Below are positions 51,701 through 63,700 of a DNA stretch of 64,000 bases, one piece after another (within the stretch, counting starts at the first letter, position 1; every line of letters starts with the position of its first letter). The notes below the pieces were generated by a model. The model made no database searches, was not told the origin of the DNA, and saw only the letters and a program-made list of their open reading frames with translations. Origin of the DNA: Diphasiastrum complanatum (taxonomy: Eukaryota; Streptophyta; Lycopodiopsida; Lycopodiales; Lycopodiaceae); NCBI GenBank assembly GCA_029204225.1, contig CM055107.1, forward strand, positions 14,380,900 through 14,444,899, read 5' to 3'. The position numbers were made by a program, and so were the translations under genes.

Positions 51701-54700
51701 AGATTAATGAAGGATTTCTTGCAAATTAGGACTTTTTGGTTGCAATCAAGAATTTTACCCTTCGAAAAAGGATGAGTTTGCAAAAAAGATTTGCTACAAT
51801 AGGGTTGCTCTAAAAAAATGCCATGAGAAAAGAAATTGCAATCGGGCCGCAGAGGCTCAACTACCTGCACAGGCCCCTGCCTACCTATGTGGACCCTAGC
51901 CAAGTGGCAACCTAGTCTGATTGCAAGGCAGTTTGCATGGTCAGTCAATTTGCTTGTGTGACATCCCCTGCACGTGTATTTTATCCTATCTGCCTATGTG
52001 GTAGCTTGCGTGGAACCCTGCCACCTACATAGCATCTTGCCTATCCATGTGGCAGTTTCGCCTGTCTACATGACAGTTCTACCTATCCTCATTATTCTGG
52101 ATTTTGGAATGTGGCTATCCTCTTGGGAAGTGGTGTCTCCTAGGTACACTCCTTTCTGTTTGAGGGTGAAGAGGAAAAAGAAAGTGTAGGAGTTGGTGTG
52201 GTTAATTGCTTCTTCACTTTGTTGTAGGTGATTTGCTTTCGTCTTGTGCTCTCTTCTTCCGTCTGAAGCTCTCTTGGGCCTAGTGTGAGCCATCTTTACT
52301 TTTCTGTCTATTCCTCCCTGCTCTTGGGTGGTGGATCCTACCAAGGATGTACCATCGGAAGCCATGGCGACAAAATCCTCCATGGGGACCACTATGACTC
52401 TTGATCCCAACCAGTTGATTGGTGCTATCAACATCTGCTTCAACAACAAATCATTGATATGCAAAAGAGGCATGATCTTGAGCAAGAGGAGTTGAGGGAG
52501 ATTGCTCAAGCCAAGAAAATCGTGCCTCACCCTTTGTTGAAGGATTAAGCCCCTTAATGTTGTGATGTCATGATTTGATCGATGGAGTGCTCATTTTTCC
52601 ATGTGCAAAATAAGATCTTGATGGTCATCATGTTTTTGAGAGGGAAAGCCCTCTCACGGTGGCAAAATATGAGGGTGAGACCAATGTACCTTTGACATTG
52701 CTCGTGTAAGTCACCTTAGAATTGTTTTGTCAACTCTAAGGGAAAACACTTTATTTGCTAACAATAAAAAAAGTGAGTTGTTCAAAAAGAAATAGCATAT
52801 TTGGGTTTTATAGTGTTAGTTGATGGGGTAAAAATAGGATCCGAAGAAAGTTGTCGTTCTTCTTGCTTGGCCTATACCTATAGACTTGACAACATTAATA
52901 GGCTTTCTTGGATTTAATACTGTTATATCAAAAAGGTGTGAAGAATAATTAACATGTAGTTGCACCATTGGTCGATATGCTACAGAAGAATAAATGGAAA
53001 GAATGGACAAAAGTTTAGCAATGAGGTTTCGATGCTTTGCCACAAGATCTAGCTAAATTTGTCACACTAAAGATTGTTGACCATCAGAAACCATTTGTTG
53101 TAGAAACAGATGCGAGTGATATTGCCATGGGGTAATTTTGATGCACAAGGGTAGGCCAGTGGCTTTTGAGAGGAGGAAGCTCTACCCTACTGTAACAGAT
53201 CCTAACACCACAGTAGGGCAAACACTCACTGATCCACCCAACCTTGCCCACTCCCTAATATATAGTAAGCCCCTCCTAGCCCAGTGTGAGGACTGGTAGC
53301 ATGCAACTGCCAAGTGTCGGCCACGTGTCACTGACGTGGCCGACTACACGTCGGGACCCATCTGGGGGCCCTGTCCTGCTGACAGGGTCCCTAGACTGTG
53401 TTAGGCCTGCCATGGCTATGGACCATGCTGGGGCACACTTCTCACACTGTCTTGCCCTGTTGGTCGTGTACGCTGGACACGACCCTGACTGTGGTATCTG
53501 ACCTATTTGTGTTCTCTAGGGTTCGGCACTGGTCAAGAGCTCGTAACACTCCCTCCCCCTTAAGAACCGTCTTGGTCCTCTAAGACAAAGTCTGGAAAAA
53601 TCTTGCGAACAACGTTGCCTCTTTCCCAAGTGGCATTCTCAACAGGCTAATCATTCCACTTGACCAGATATTCTCGGTATAGAGTATGACGAGTCTGCGT
53701 CTCTCTACTATCAAGAATCTCCTCTGGTTCATGTGGAGGTTGCTGAGGATCCAATGGGAGAACTAGAACACTGTCCCCTACCAGATTTTCTGATCTGGTT
53801 AAGGCTTTTCATAACTGACTTACATGAAAGACTGGAAAAACCTTACTACTGTGTGGGAGTTCTAGTTCATAGGTGACCTCACCTAGTCTCCTACTGATGG
53901 TAAAGGGACCACAATACCTAGGAGACAACTTAGCACACACTCCTGATTTGAGGGTTTTAGAGTCAACTGGGACTCTAAAGTAGACTTTCTCACCAGCGGA
54001 GAACTGCACATCCCGTCTGTGTGGATCTGCATAATGCCTGGCTCGATCCTGGGACTGCCTAATGCTACGCTTAGCATGTTCTATCATCTGGTTTAGGTCC
54101 TCTAAAAGGTTTCTGGCTGCTTCAACTTTTTCTTGTTTAAACCCTACAGCTGTGGGTGAGCGTGGTTGAAAACCGTACATCAGCATAAATGGGCTGTATC
54201 CCGTAGCTGAATGTTTGGTACTGTTGTAAGCGAACTCTAATATCGAGAGATACTCCTCCCAATTAGTCTGCTTCTTGCTGACGTATGCACGAAGCATATC
54301 CTCCAGCACCTGATTTACCCTCTCTGTTTGACCGTCCGTCTGTGGATGGTCGGTGGTACTCATATTAAGTTTAGTATGGAGATGATGGAATACTACCCTC
54401 CAAAAATTTCCAGTAAACTTATTGTCCCGGTAGCTGACTATGCCAGAAGGTAGACCGTACAATTTAAATAGCCCGTCTACAAACAACCTCGCTAACTCTG
54501 GAGCTCTAACGGTTGTTTTGGCCGGAATAAAATGAGCCATTTTGGTCAGACGGTCAACTGTGACCCATATAGCGTCATTACCCCTTTGGGTTTTAGGCAG
54601 GCCTACTATAAAATCCATGGAGATACTCTCCCATTTACCAGCTGGTATTTCTAAGGGCTGCAACAATCCTCCTGCCTTTAAACGCTCTGCTTTGTTTACT

Positions 54701-57700
54701 TGACATTTCTGGCAACTGGTTACATACTGTTGGACGTCCTTTTTCATACTGGGCCAGAAAAATTGCCTACGAACAAGCTCATAGGTCTTCTGTATGCCTG
54801 GGTGTCCCGCACTAGGAATGTCATGACATTCATATAGGACCTGCTGCCTATAATCCTCTGAATTGGGGACACATACTCTATCTCTATAGAGCAAGTACTC
54901 ATCCTAAATGGAATACTATTTCCATTTGAATCCTTGAGTCAACTGACCCTCAACCACTGGGGTTTGCTTGGGTAATACAGGCTCAGAATCCTCAACGTCA
55001 TTTGACGACGTATACTCGGACTCATCATCATCCTCAACGGAAACTGCCGTATTCTTGGATGAACTGGCACCAGCCCAGGGAACTGGTTCTGGAGTCTGTA
55101 ACTGTCTGCTTTGGACTGAGTTCCAGATAGTAGAGAAGATTGCATCATACTGGCACTTCCCTCTCAAGGACTCGAGTAACTCATTACGAATCTGAGTAAA
55201 ACTCAGCTCGTTTATCATAGGCATTCTGCTAAGGGCATCTGCTACTGTATTGAATTTCCCACGTCTATATCTGATAGACATATCAAACTCTTGCATCAAC
55301 TCTGCCCACCGAGCTTTCCGACCTCTAAGCTCAAGTTGATTGCAAAGGTATCTGAGACTTTCATGGTCTGTCAGGACCTCAAAGTTGGCACCATACAAAT
55401 AATGCCTCCAAGTCTTAAGGGCATGGACTATAGAAAAGAGTTCCTTTTCATAGGCATTGTACCTAGTCTGAGCTGGCTCTAGTTTTTTACTCTCGAATGC
55501 AACTGGTCGTCCACCCTGAGTTAGCACAGCACCTACTGCAAAGTTGCTAGCATCTGTTTCAACCACAAATGGCTGATTGGTGTCGACGACTTTAAAACTG
55601 GTGCTGTAGCTAAGGCTGTTTTGAGAGCATCAAAGCTCTCCTTTTGTGCGGACTCCCAAATGAACTCCTTTCCCTTCCCCTTAAGAAGATTTGTCATGGG
55701 AACTGCTATCTAAGCATATTCCTTGATAAATCGTCTGTAATATCCCGCCAAACCAAGAAAGATCTGAAGTTCCAAAAAATTCTGAGGTCTTAGCCAACTG
55801 AGTATGGCTTTAACCTTATTCGGGTTGACGAGATAATGTGACCCAAATATGCTACTTCTTCTACGAAGAATTCACACTTGGATTGTTTAGCATAAAGCTT
55901 ATGCTTTCTGAGCAGTCGAAACACCTTTCTGAGGTGTTTTAGATGCTCCTTCCTCGTTTTGTTGTAGACGAGGATGTCATCTAAAAATACGACTACAAAC
56001 TTACCCAAGTATGGTCTGAGGACACTGTTCATTAGGGTCATAAAGGTAGTTGGAGCATTTGTGAGCCCAAATGGCATCACCTTAAACTCATAATGACCAT
56101 GACGAGTCCTAAAGGCTGTTTTCAGGACATCTTCCGATTATATAGGGACTTGATGATATCCCGATCTGAGGTCTATTTTACTGAAAAATTTAGCCCCGTC
56201 AAGTTGATCAAACAACTCGTCTGCCCGAGGCATAGGATATTTATTCTTTATTGTGACTTTATTGGGGGCTCTGTAATCTACGCAAAGACGCATAGACCCC
56301 TCTTTCTTTTTCACCAAAAGGACTGGTGAGGCCCATGGTGAACTACCGGTCTGAATTTGGCCATTCCCAAGATAACCTGTTAACCTAGTTATTTCTTCAT
56401 CCTCTCTTCGGCTGACCCGATACGGAGGTTTAGAAACAGGTGTTGTACCTGGTACTAGGTTTATTACATGATCTACCTCTCTGCTAGGTGACAAACCATG
56501 TGGCAAATCTTCAGGAAAAACATCTTCAAATTTAGACAATAAAGTTTCTAATTTACTGATTTTCTGCTGTATAGAACTACAAATAGAAACTTCAAGAATA
56601 AACTGAAAGTCACATAAGAATACCTGATGGTCGTCGTCTCCGATTAGCTGACAGAGCTCTGAACTGCAGACCATAGGACTGTTGGGAACATCATGCTCCC
56701 CATGCAACTGGATCTCTCGGCCTTTATGCTGAAAGCTGAGGGTGTTCTCCTAATAGTTTCTGTGGAGGGAAGGTCCTAAACTGTAGAGCCAATCTCTCCC
56801 AAGAACAATGTCTGTGCGATCCAGGTGCATTATCTGAAAGTTTATTTCATCTTGGTATCCCTGAATACCAAGATTTAGGTTACTTACCATAGTTTCCCAG
56901 ATTTTCTTATCTTCACCCTTAGCTAGTGAAACTATGTACCTATGCTGACTAGGTACTTCTGGTAGTTTACGCTTTTTAACCAGGGTGTAGTTGATGAAAT
57001 TATGGGTTGCCCCATCATCAACCATAACTCTTACTGACTGGTTACCAACTTTCCCATGCATACGTACTAGGTCATGTGGCCCAAAGCTGAAGGGTCTCGC
57101 TAGCATTGCAGAGGTTGGCAAGCAACAGTGTTCATCGTCTTCATGATACACTTTGATCTCGGAAGCTACCGAGTCATTGGGGAAACTTACAGTCTAAACA
57201 AGATGAACTTGTTTCTTATCTTTTTTATCTTTCTTAGTGAAAGGCCCCTTGGGACACTGTCTGACTGTGTGTCCCTTGCCCATACACACAAAGCACAAAT
57301 GTTCTTGTTTGGCTTTCTCAAAATCTTCTGGTTTTAAGGGCTATATGAGTGAAGGGCGTTTCTGAGGAGCTTCACCTTTAATTTTATCTTCTTTCTTTCT
57401 TTTTAAAAATTTCTTTTTAAATTGAAAGTCTTTCTGAGGAGGCTGCTCAGAAAGGGGCTGCTGTCTCGCCTTCTTCCTACCCACTGAATCATCATAGATT
57501 TGAGCATATCTGAGAGCTTGCTCAAGGGTAGTAGGCGAGTTTCTCTGGACCTCTACTTTATATTCATCTTTGAGGCCTCGGACAAACCCTCTGATTTTCT
57601 GATAATCATCCATATTTTTAATTTTTAAAATTGCTTCTCGGTACTGCGAGATATATTGGATTAGGGACTTGTCCATTACTATTCTTTCCCAGGCTTCCCA

Positions 57701-60700
57701 GGCTCTATCAAGTTCATTCTCTGGTAGGAATTCTCTTAGGAAAGCTTCTTCAAAGGCTTTCCATGACCGGGGAGTCTGCCCAGTCTCCTAGAGATTTAAC
57801 CACCACTTATAGGCCATGGGCCCTAAGGAAAGACTGGCCTCAATTGCTTGCAAATGGTCAGGGGTCTGTTTAAGAGCATGAATGTTCTTCCATTTGCTGA
57901 GGAAGGTTTGTAGAATATCTGCATTTCTATCCTTCTCTTCCCCAATAAAAGTAGGAGGCTTTAAATCTTTAAAGACACTGGGGTGAGACCGCAAAGTCTC
58001 ACCCGAAACTGATGGAAGTGGAGAAGCGGATAACTGAGAAGTGGAGGGAAGGCTTCCTTTCGCGGAACTCAAAATCAAGCCTTTGAGTTCAGCGAACGAG
58101 TCATCCACACTGGACTTGAAATTGGCTAATGCCAACTTCAGTTCATCCACTTCTGTTACCAAGTGGAGAAACTGCTCCTTGGTAGCCAATTCGTAGAGTT
58201 CCTCGGCGAACTGTTCTTGTTCTTCCATTTCCATAGGTTCTTTCCCTTTAATGTAAGCCAAGGCTTCTGTTTCAAGCTCGTCGATGCCTCTGTCCGAGGG
58301 TTGATCAGGTCCCTGAGGAGTGGTCATTTTCAAAATTGAAAGAGAGGTGACTTAACTTCTGAAAAAAAAGTCAGAAAGACTAATTTACAACTGTACAAAG
58401 AGGGAAAGATGACTTAGCTGTTTCTGAGGACTGTACTTCCAAAGAAAATACGAAGAGGAACCCTCTCAACTCTTTTACCCAAGATTTCAGACCTGCTGTC
58501 CCATAAAATTCCAATTTGAAACTCCAAAACGGCGTCAAAATTTCCGGTTCTTTGAGTAGAGTAGCTCGCTGATCTGATTTCAGATGTGGGGCTCCAACAA
58601 ACCAAGTAAAAACCGGAAAAATACAGGAAGAAATCCGGAATTTTGATGTCCCTGCCCTCGCTGATTGGACAGCAACCTGTCTGGCCCGATTTGTCCAAAG
58701 TTAGACTCACAAATCCGCTTGAATCTCTTATTTGACCTCAGCTGGTAGGTCGCTGGTCTGTAGCAAACAAGTTTGAAGCTCAAACTCCTGAGAAATCTTT
58801 AAAACAAGGATGAAATTCCACTTTTTCACTACCCTATCCAGCGCTGGCCCTGCTAGGAAAATTTGCTTTGAAATCCCCTCAAATTTGCTCAGATTTCTCT
58901 GGAAAATCAGAGGTAGATAGCTAATTCTACAGCGATGGACCTGCTCGCTGGTTTCTACTCTAATCCTTTCTGAAATCTTCAATCAGATCCCTGAAATCAG
59001 AGATAGATTGCTGCCTTTCCAGCGATTTACCTACATAAGGAATTCTACTTCCTACAACTGTAAATTCTCAGTGAATTTTAAGAGTTTGAAGGCTGCACCT
59101 ACAGCGATTCTCCTCCTCTATTCCTCTCTGAGAATCTGAGAGATTTTTCCTATCCTCTGATAGCTTTCTCTATTGTTGCTACTAAGCTCCCAAAGATGGA
59201 GATGGCTCTGATACCAGTTTAATAGATCCTAACACCACAGTAGGGCAAACACTAACTGATCCACCCAACCTTGCCCACTCCCTGATATAGAGTAAGCCCC
59301 TCCTAGCCCAGTGTGAGGACTGGTAGCATGCAACTGCCAAGTGTCAGCCACGTGTCACTGACGTGGCCGACTACACGTCGGGACCCATCTGGGGGCCCTG
59401 TCCTGCTGACAGGGTCCCTAGACTGTGTTAGGCCCGCCATGGCTATGGACCGTGCTAGGGCACACTACTCACACTGTCTTGCCCTGTTGGTCGTGTATGC
59501 TGGACACGACCCTGACTGTGGTATCTGACCTATCTGTGTTCTCTAGGGTTCGGCATTGGTCACGAGCTCGTAACACCTACTCAGAAGAATTATCCATTCT
59601 TGAAAAGGAGCTGTATGCCATAGTCCACGCTTTGAAGGCGTGGAGGCAATTCTTGTATGGTGTGGAATTTTATGTGTACATCGACCATGACACCCTTAAG
59701 TATTTCTACAATGAGCTGAACCAAAGAGAGCACCAGGTGGGCTGACTTGATGCAGGAATTTCACATGGAAATTCAGTACAAAAAGGGTGTCAAAAATTGT
59801 GTGGCTAATTCTTTATCTCGAATATTGTATTAGATGTTTTTTGTGGTCATTGAAAATAACCTGATTGCTAAGAGTAGACAAGCTTAGCAAGAGAATCCTC
59901 ATTCTAAGGAAATTGTGAGAGGCAAATCTTGCATAGCTAGAATCTTAAGAAGAGATTTTGGTCTCGTTGCTCACACTTACCTTAGATATATCCATAGTTG
60001 CACCGAAATGGCATTCCTGAACCCTAAAACGCTTTTCCAAAAAAACTCTAAAATTCTTTTGGTAACAACCGCGAAGCCCCATCCCATCGCACCCACTATT
60101 AGTAGCAGAAGCAAGGCTTCATCTACAAGAGAGGCAGTCAGGTGGGGGAGGGCCTATTGAGGGTATTGGCCCAAGTTTTTTAGCAGAGGCAACATTTCTT
60201 ATGGCGGCTATGGGAGGTGTTGGGGAGAGATCGTAGGGTGAAGCACGCACACGCCCTAGAGCCAAGCCATGACCACATGCGCCGACACAAGATAGGTTGG
60301 GCAGATATTGACAGACCATAGTGCCTGTAGGGTGGTAGCGGACACACCATAAGGTGTTAGTAACTAGACTTACACCCCAGTTTTTTTACAATGGATACCT
60401 TGCACTTGTCTTGGTTACGAGTGAGCTCAGCCCCATTATCCATGCGACATGCCTAGGCCACATATGGTTGCTCTATTCTATCTAATGGATGGATTGACAT
60501 TAGGCGGAGGCCTATTATCAACATTTTTATTTGATGTTTGTTGGGGGCTGTATTTCTCAGGGGTGTGGATGCTTCCTAAGATGGTGTTGTTGAGTCGGGA
60601 GAGTTTTGTTGGAAGAAGGAAAGAGGAATCGATAGTAGTGAAGTCACATTCAATAGGTGCACTATCGGGCTCTACAAAAAGATCCTTCTCCTAATGCACT

Positions 60701-63700
60701 ATTAAATTCCAACAAAGTTGTCGCGACAATCGTCACGTTCGAATCTTCTAGTGACGAACATTGAAATCATTAGAACTAGAAAGCAATTTTGTAGACAAAC
60801 AATTATAGAGCGAAATTGATGTATAGAATATTGCATTATCGAAGCATTCGACAGTTCAACTCGACTCGATAGTTTGATGTTCGACATATTCGACAATTCA
60901 GACTAAATAATAAGAGATTTATCAGATACAGATAACTACAAAGAAGCATGCATACATTCTGACTGATACCGTGCAACACTATACTTGGAAATCAATTATC
61001 TGACACTGAAATTTGATACCACATATTAAAGACTTCTAATACCATGAGCAAATAGCTTTGATACCATGTTAGAAGAAGGAAAGAGGAATCAATAGTCGTG
61101 AAGTCGCATTCGATAGATGCACTATCGGGCTCTGCGGAATGATTCTTCTCCTACATGCATGACAACGCCTATCAAATTCCAACAAAGTTGTCGCAACAAT
61201 CGTCACGTTCGAATCTTCTAGTGACTAACTTTGAAATCATTAGAACTAGAAAGCGATTTCGTAGACAAACAATTATAGAGTGAAAGTGATGTATGGAATA
61301 TTGCATTATCGAAGCATTCGACAGTTCGACTCGACTCGATAGTTTGATTCGACTGTGCGACATATTCGACAATTCAAACTAAACAATAAGAGATTTATCA
61401 GATACAGATAACTACAAAGAAGCATGCATACATTCTGACATAATACTGAATGCAATAAGAAGGTATGATTGATTCAATAAGTAGCATGTACAAATCAGAT
61501 GATTTGAGTACAAAACAATAGCAGTGCGTCTGGATAGGATCCTTTTGCAAGAAGTCCTTCTAACCAACTTGGCCATTCCTTTGCGAACCCTTCTTCTAGG
61601 GCCAACTTGCCACTCCAGATTCAGCCTTGTTGCACACATTACCTTCAAAGTTGAGCATTCTTGAAACTGCATCTTCCAGGGTTTTGCAACTTTCATCAAG
61701 CACTGAAGATCTCAACTTTTCGCGAAGGCCAAAGATGAACTTCTGCACCAAAAGCCATTCAAAAATCTACTCAAGTATATTGATAAGTACTTCTTTGTAC
61801 TTTTCAACATGTTCCTGCACTATGTACTGCCTCTGATGATGAAAAAACCAAGCATCCATCGCATGTACATGCTCATGTGGAGGCATGAACCAAGCTTTGA
61901 AAGCTCAGTTGAAATCGACCCAAGTGGAAGGGGCCTGATTGGACTTCAATAACTGGCTACTTGTCGACTAGTATCTTGACAATGACGACAAGGATCCCGA
62001 TGGTCACAATTCACCGCTTCTCTAACAGCTTGTCCAGCAGTCACACCAGGTCACTACTTGTGATGCACAAAATCCGGGTAGGGACAGATGTCCACCCCCG
62101 GTCACCACCTTCTCTAATAACTGACCATGTTGAGGTCATGCTAGACTCACAATTGACTCTAACAACATTCCTCAAAAAGTGCCTGGTGCGACTAGTTTTC
62201 TAACTTAAATGATTGAAATGTTTGAGTTAGCTAAAAGAAAGGTGAGGTAAACAATCGATCAAGCTAAGACATTTGTTGGTCAAAATCGTATATCAAAGGG
62301 GTGGGGGGGAGGGGGGGGTCGTGATTAAGACCTACCCCTCCTCCACTACACGTCATTTCTTATAGCCTTTTGGAGATTTTGACAACCTTACGGTTTTGAA
62401 ATGGCTCATGTTTCAAGTACATAGGGAAGTTCCAACGCACTTGTATGCCACACAAATTAATAAGCTATGGATGGTAACGAGGTTGAGGGGACTGCAGGTG
62501 CAAAGCAAGAGAGATAGTGGGCTTTGCATCTGTCAAGTATGGAAAACCCAACAAAATGCTTGAGTTGATTATCACCATTGGTGTAGCTGGTTGCGATATG
62601 GATGTAAGTTTGTTACGTATTTGACAAGAGTTTTTCAAGACAGAGTTATATAGCAGGTCTGTGGATTAGAGAGAGGTAGGAGTTTAATGCATTTGCATTT
62701 CCAGATGACCTATAAGTGTTTTTCATCAAGCATATTGAAAGTTAACCATTCAATTAAGCATTACCTAGGCAGGTCAAGGATAGCCCACTGGGTGATTCAC
62801 TTCTGCATTTGTTTTTTCACTAAAAAGGCATACATATGTGGTAAGGGATGATAGGTTGCTTGTTGCGCGAAAGACATGGGCAAAGACCGTTTCCAATGCA
62901 TTACATGCATGGTGTGAGTCAAGAGGACATAAAAATGGGCCGAGAAGAGTACATGAGACATGGAGCATAAAAGATTAACAATTCACCTTGAAATTTGTTC
63001 GAAAGAGAATCACATGAAGGTAGAATGAACCGTTTGTTCTACATCTGTTGTTGGACACGTTGAGGACAAAAAAGTTCTCTCCATTGACAATGTGGTTGAC
63101 TCCATATCAAGGAAGAGGGATGGATCTAGTGAGGGCATCAACTGTGTGGAAGGCATTGAAGGCACCAGCAATGATAGGTTTGGATGAGATAATGGTAATC
63201 TTCTTTGCTAGGTGTGCAGATTTTTGCTAGCTCAAAGAATGTGTGCCATGATTTGATAGCCTGTTGGCACGTTGTTTGAAGGACGAAGTGAAGATTAGGA
63301 GAATGATTATACTATGCATGATCTATTGAGCAATCAAAATAAAGAGTGTGATGGAGAAACAAACGATTTAAACGCAAAAGATTCGGGCTGTGACTTCAAG
63401 TAATTGTGAGTCCAAGAGAGACAGAGGGTGAACACAGGAAGACATTCGCATGATTACTCTCCAGACCATTTGAGAGTTCTTTGCCTGCATAGTACTCAAA
63501 AATTTCATGGAGCTAGCTGCTGTTGTGGAAGATTTGGACTCATAGAAATGCATTACATTCAAGATAGAGTCCAGATGGTATAGTAAATAGATATACCTTG
63601 AAATATCAGAAGGAACAAACTTAGTAAAACATTATATAAAATAGCACATCTATCTCAAGAGTCCAAATAGCCATAAAGTCCCATACATTACCTTCAAAAA

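Larger units (their letters stand above)
51236..53190 (+). mobile_element. Gypsy element I, left part (family of element A)
   Basis: An LTR end TTATAACA is followed by a primer site at 51639-51650 (TGGTATTAGAGC), a gag start (52364) and the start of RNase H (53075-53190). There the chromovirus H is inserted; RNase H resumes at 59576. Protease and most of the polymerase are deleted. The LTR start is not defined. Confidence 0.65.
53191..59575 (-). mobile_element. Chromovirus (Ty3/gypsy) H, nearly complete
   Basis: Total length 6,385 bp with 358-bp LTRs at both ends and a 5-bp duplication CCTAC (53186-53190 and 59576-59580). Minus-strand order: LTR, tRNA-iMet primer site, leader, gag, zinc knuckle, protease, reverse transcriptase, RNase H, integrase, chromodomain, polypurine tract, LTR. 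The LTRs differ at about 14 positions by my count (near 4%), so the insertion is moderately old. The frames are broken by about ten stops and one frameshift. Confidence 0.95.
60607..61440 (-). mobile_element. TRIM-like element: two LTRs around ~100 bp
   Basis: Two direct repeats (60607-60963 and 61067-61440), about 90 percent alike by eye, enclose 103 bp. The minus-strand internal part begins with TGGTATCAAAGC (61066-61055), a tRNA-iMet primer site that abuts the 5' LTR end TTCTTCTAACA. No coding capacity is present. The polypurine tract at the other end is weak, and no clear target duplication was found. Confidence 0.75.

Noticed and set aside
63621-63691. Extension of exon A past its donor ([14 protein letters not shown])
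   Set aside because: The read-through is short, ends at a stop and lacks the following conserved helices, whereas splicing to exon B gives the full family pattern. The resemblance is recorded as a finding.
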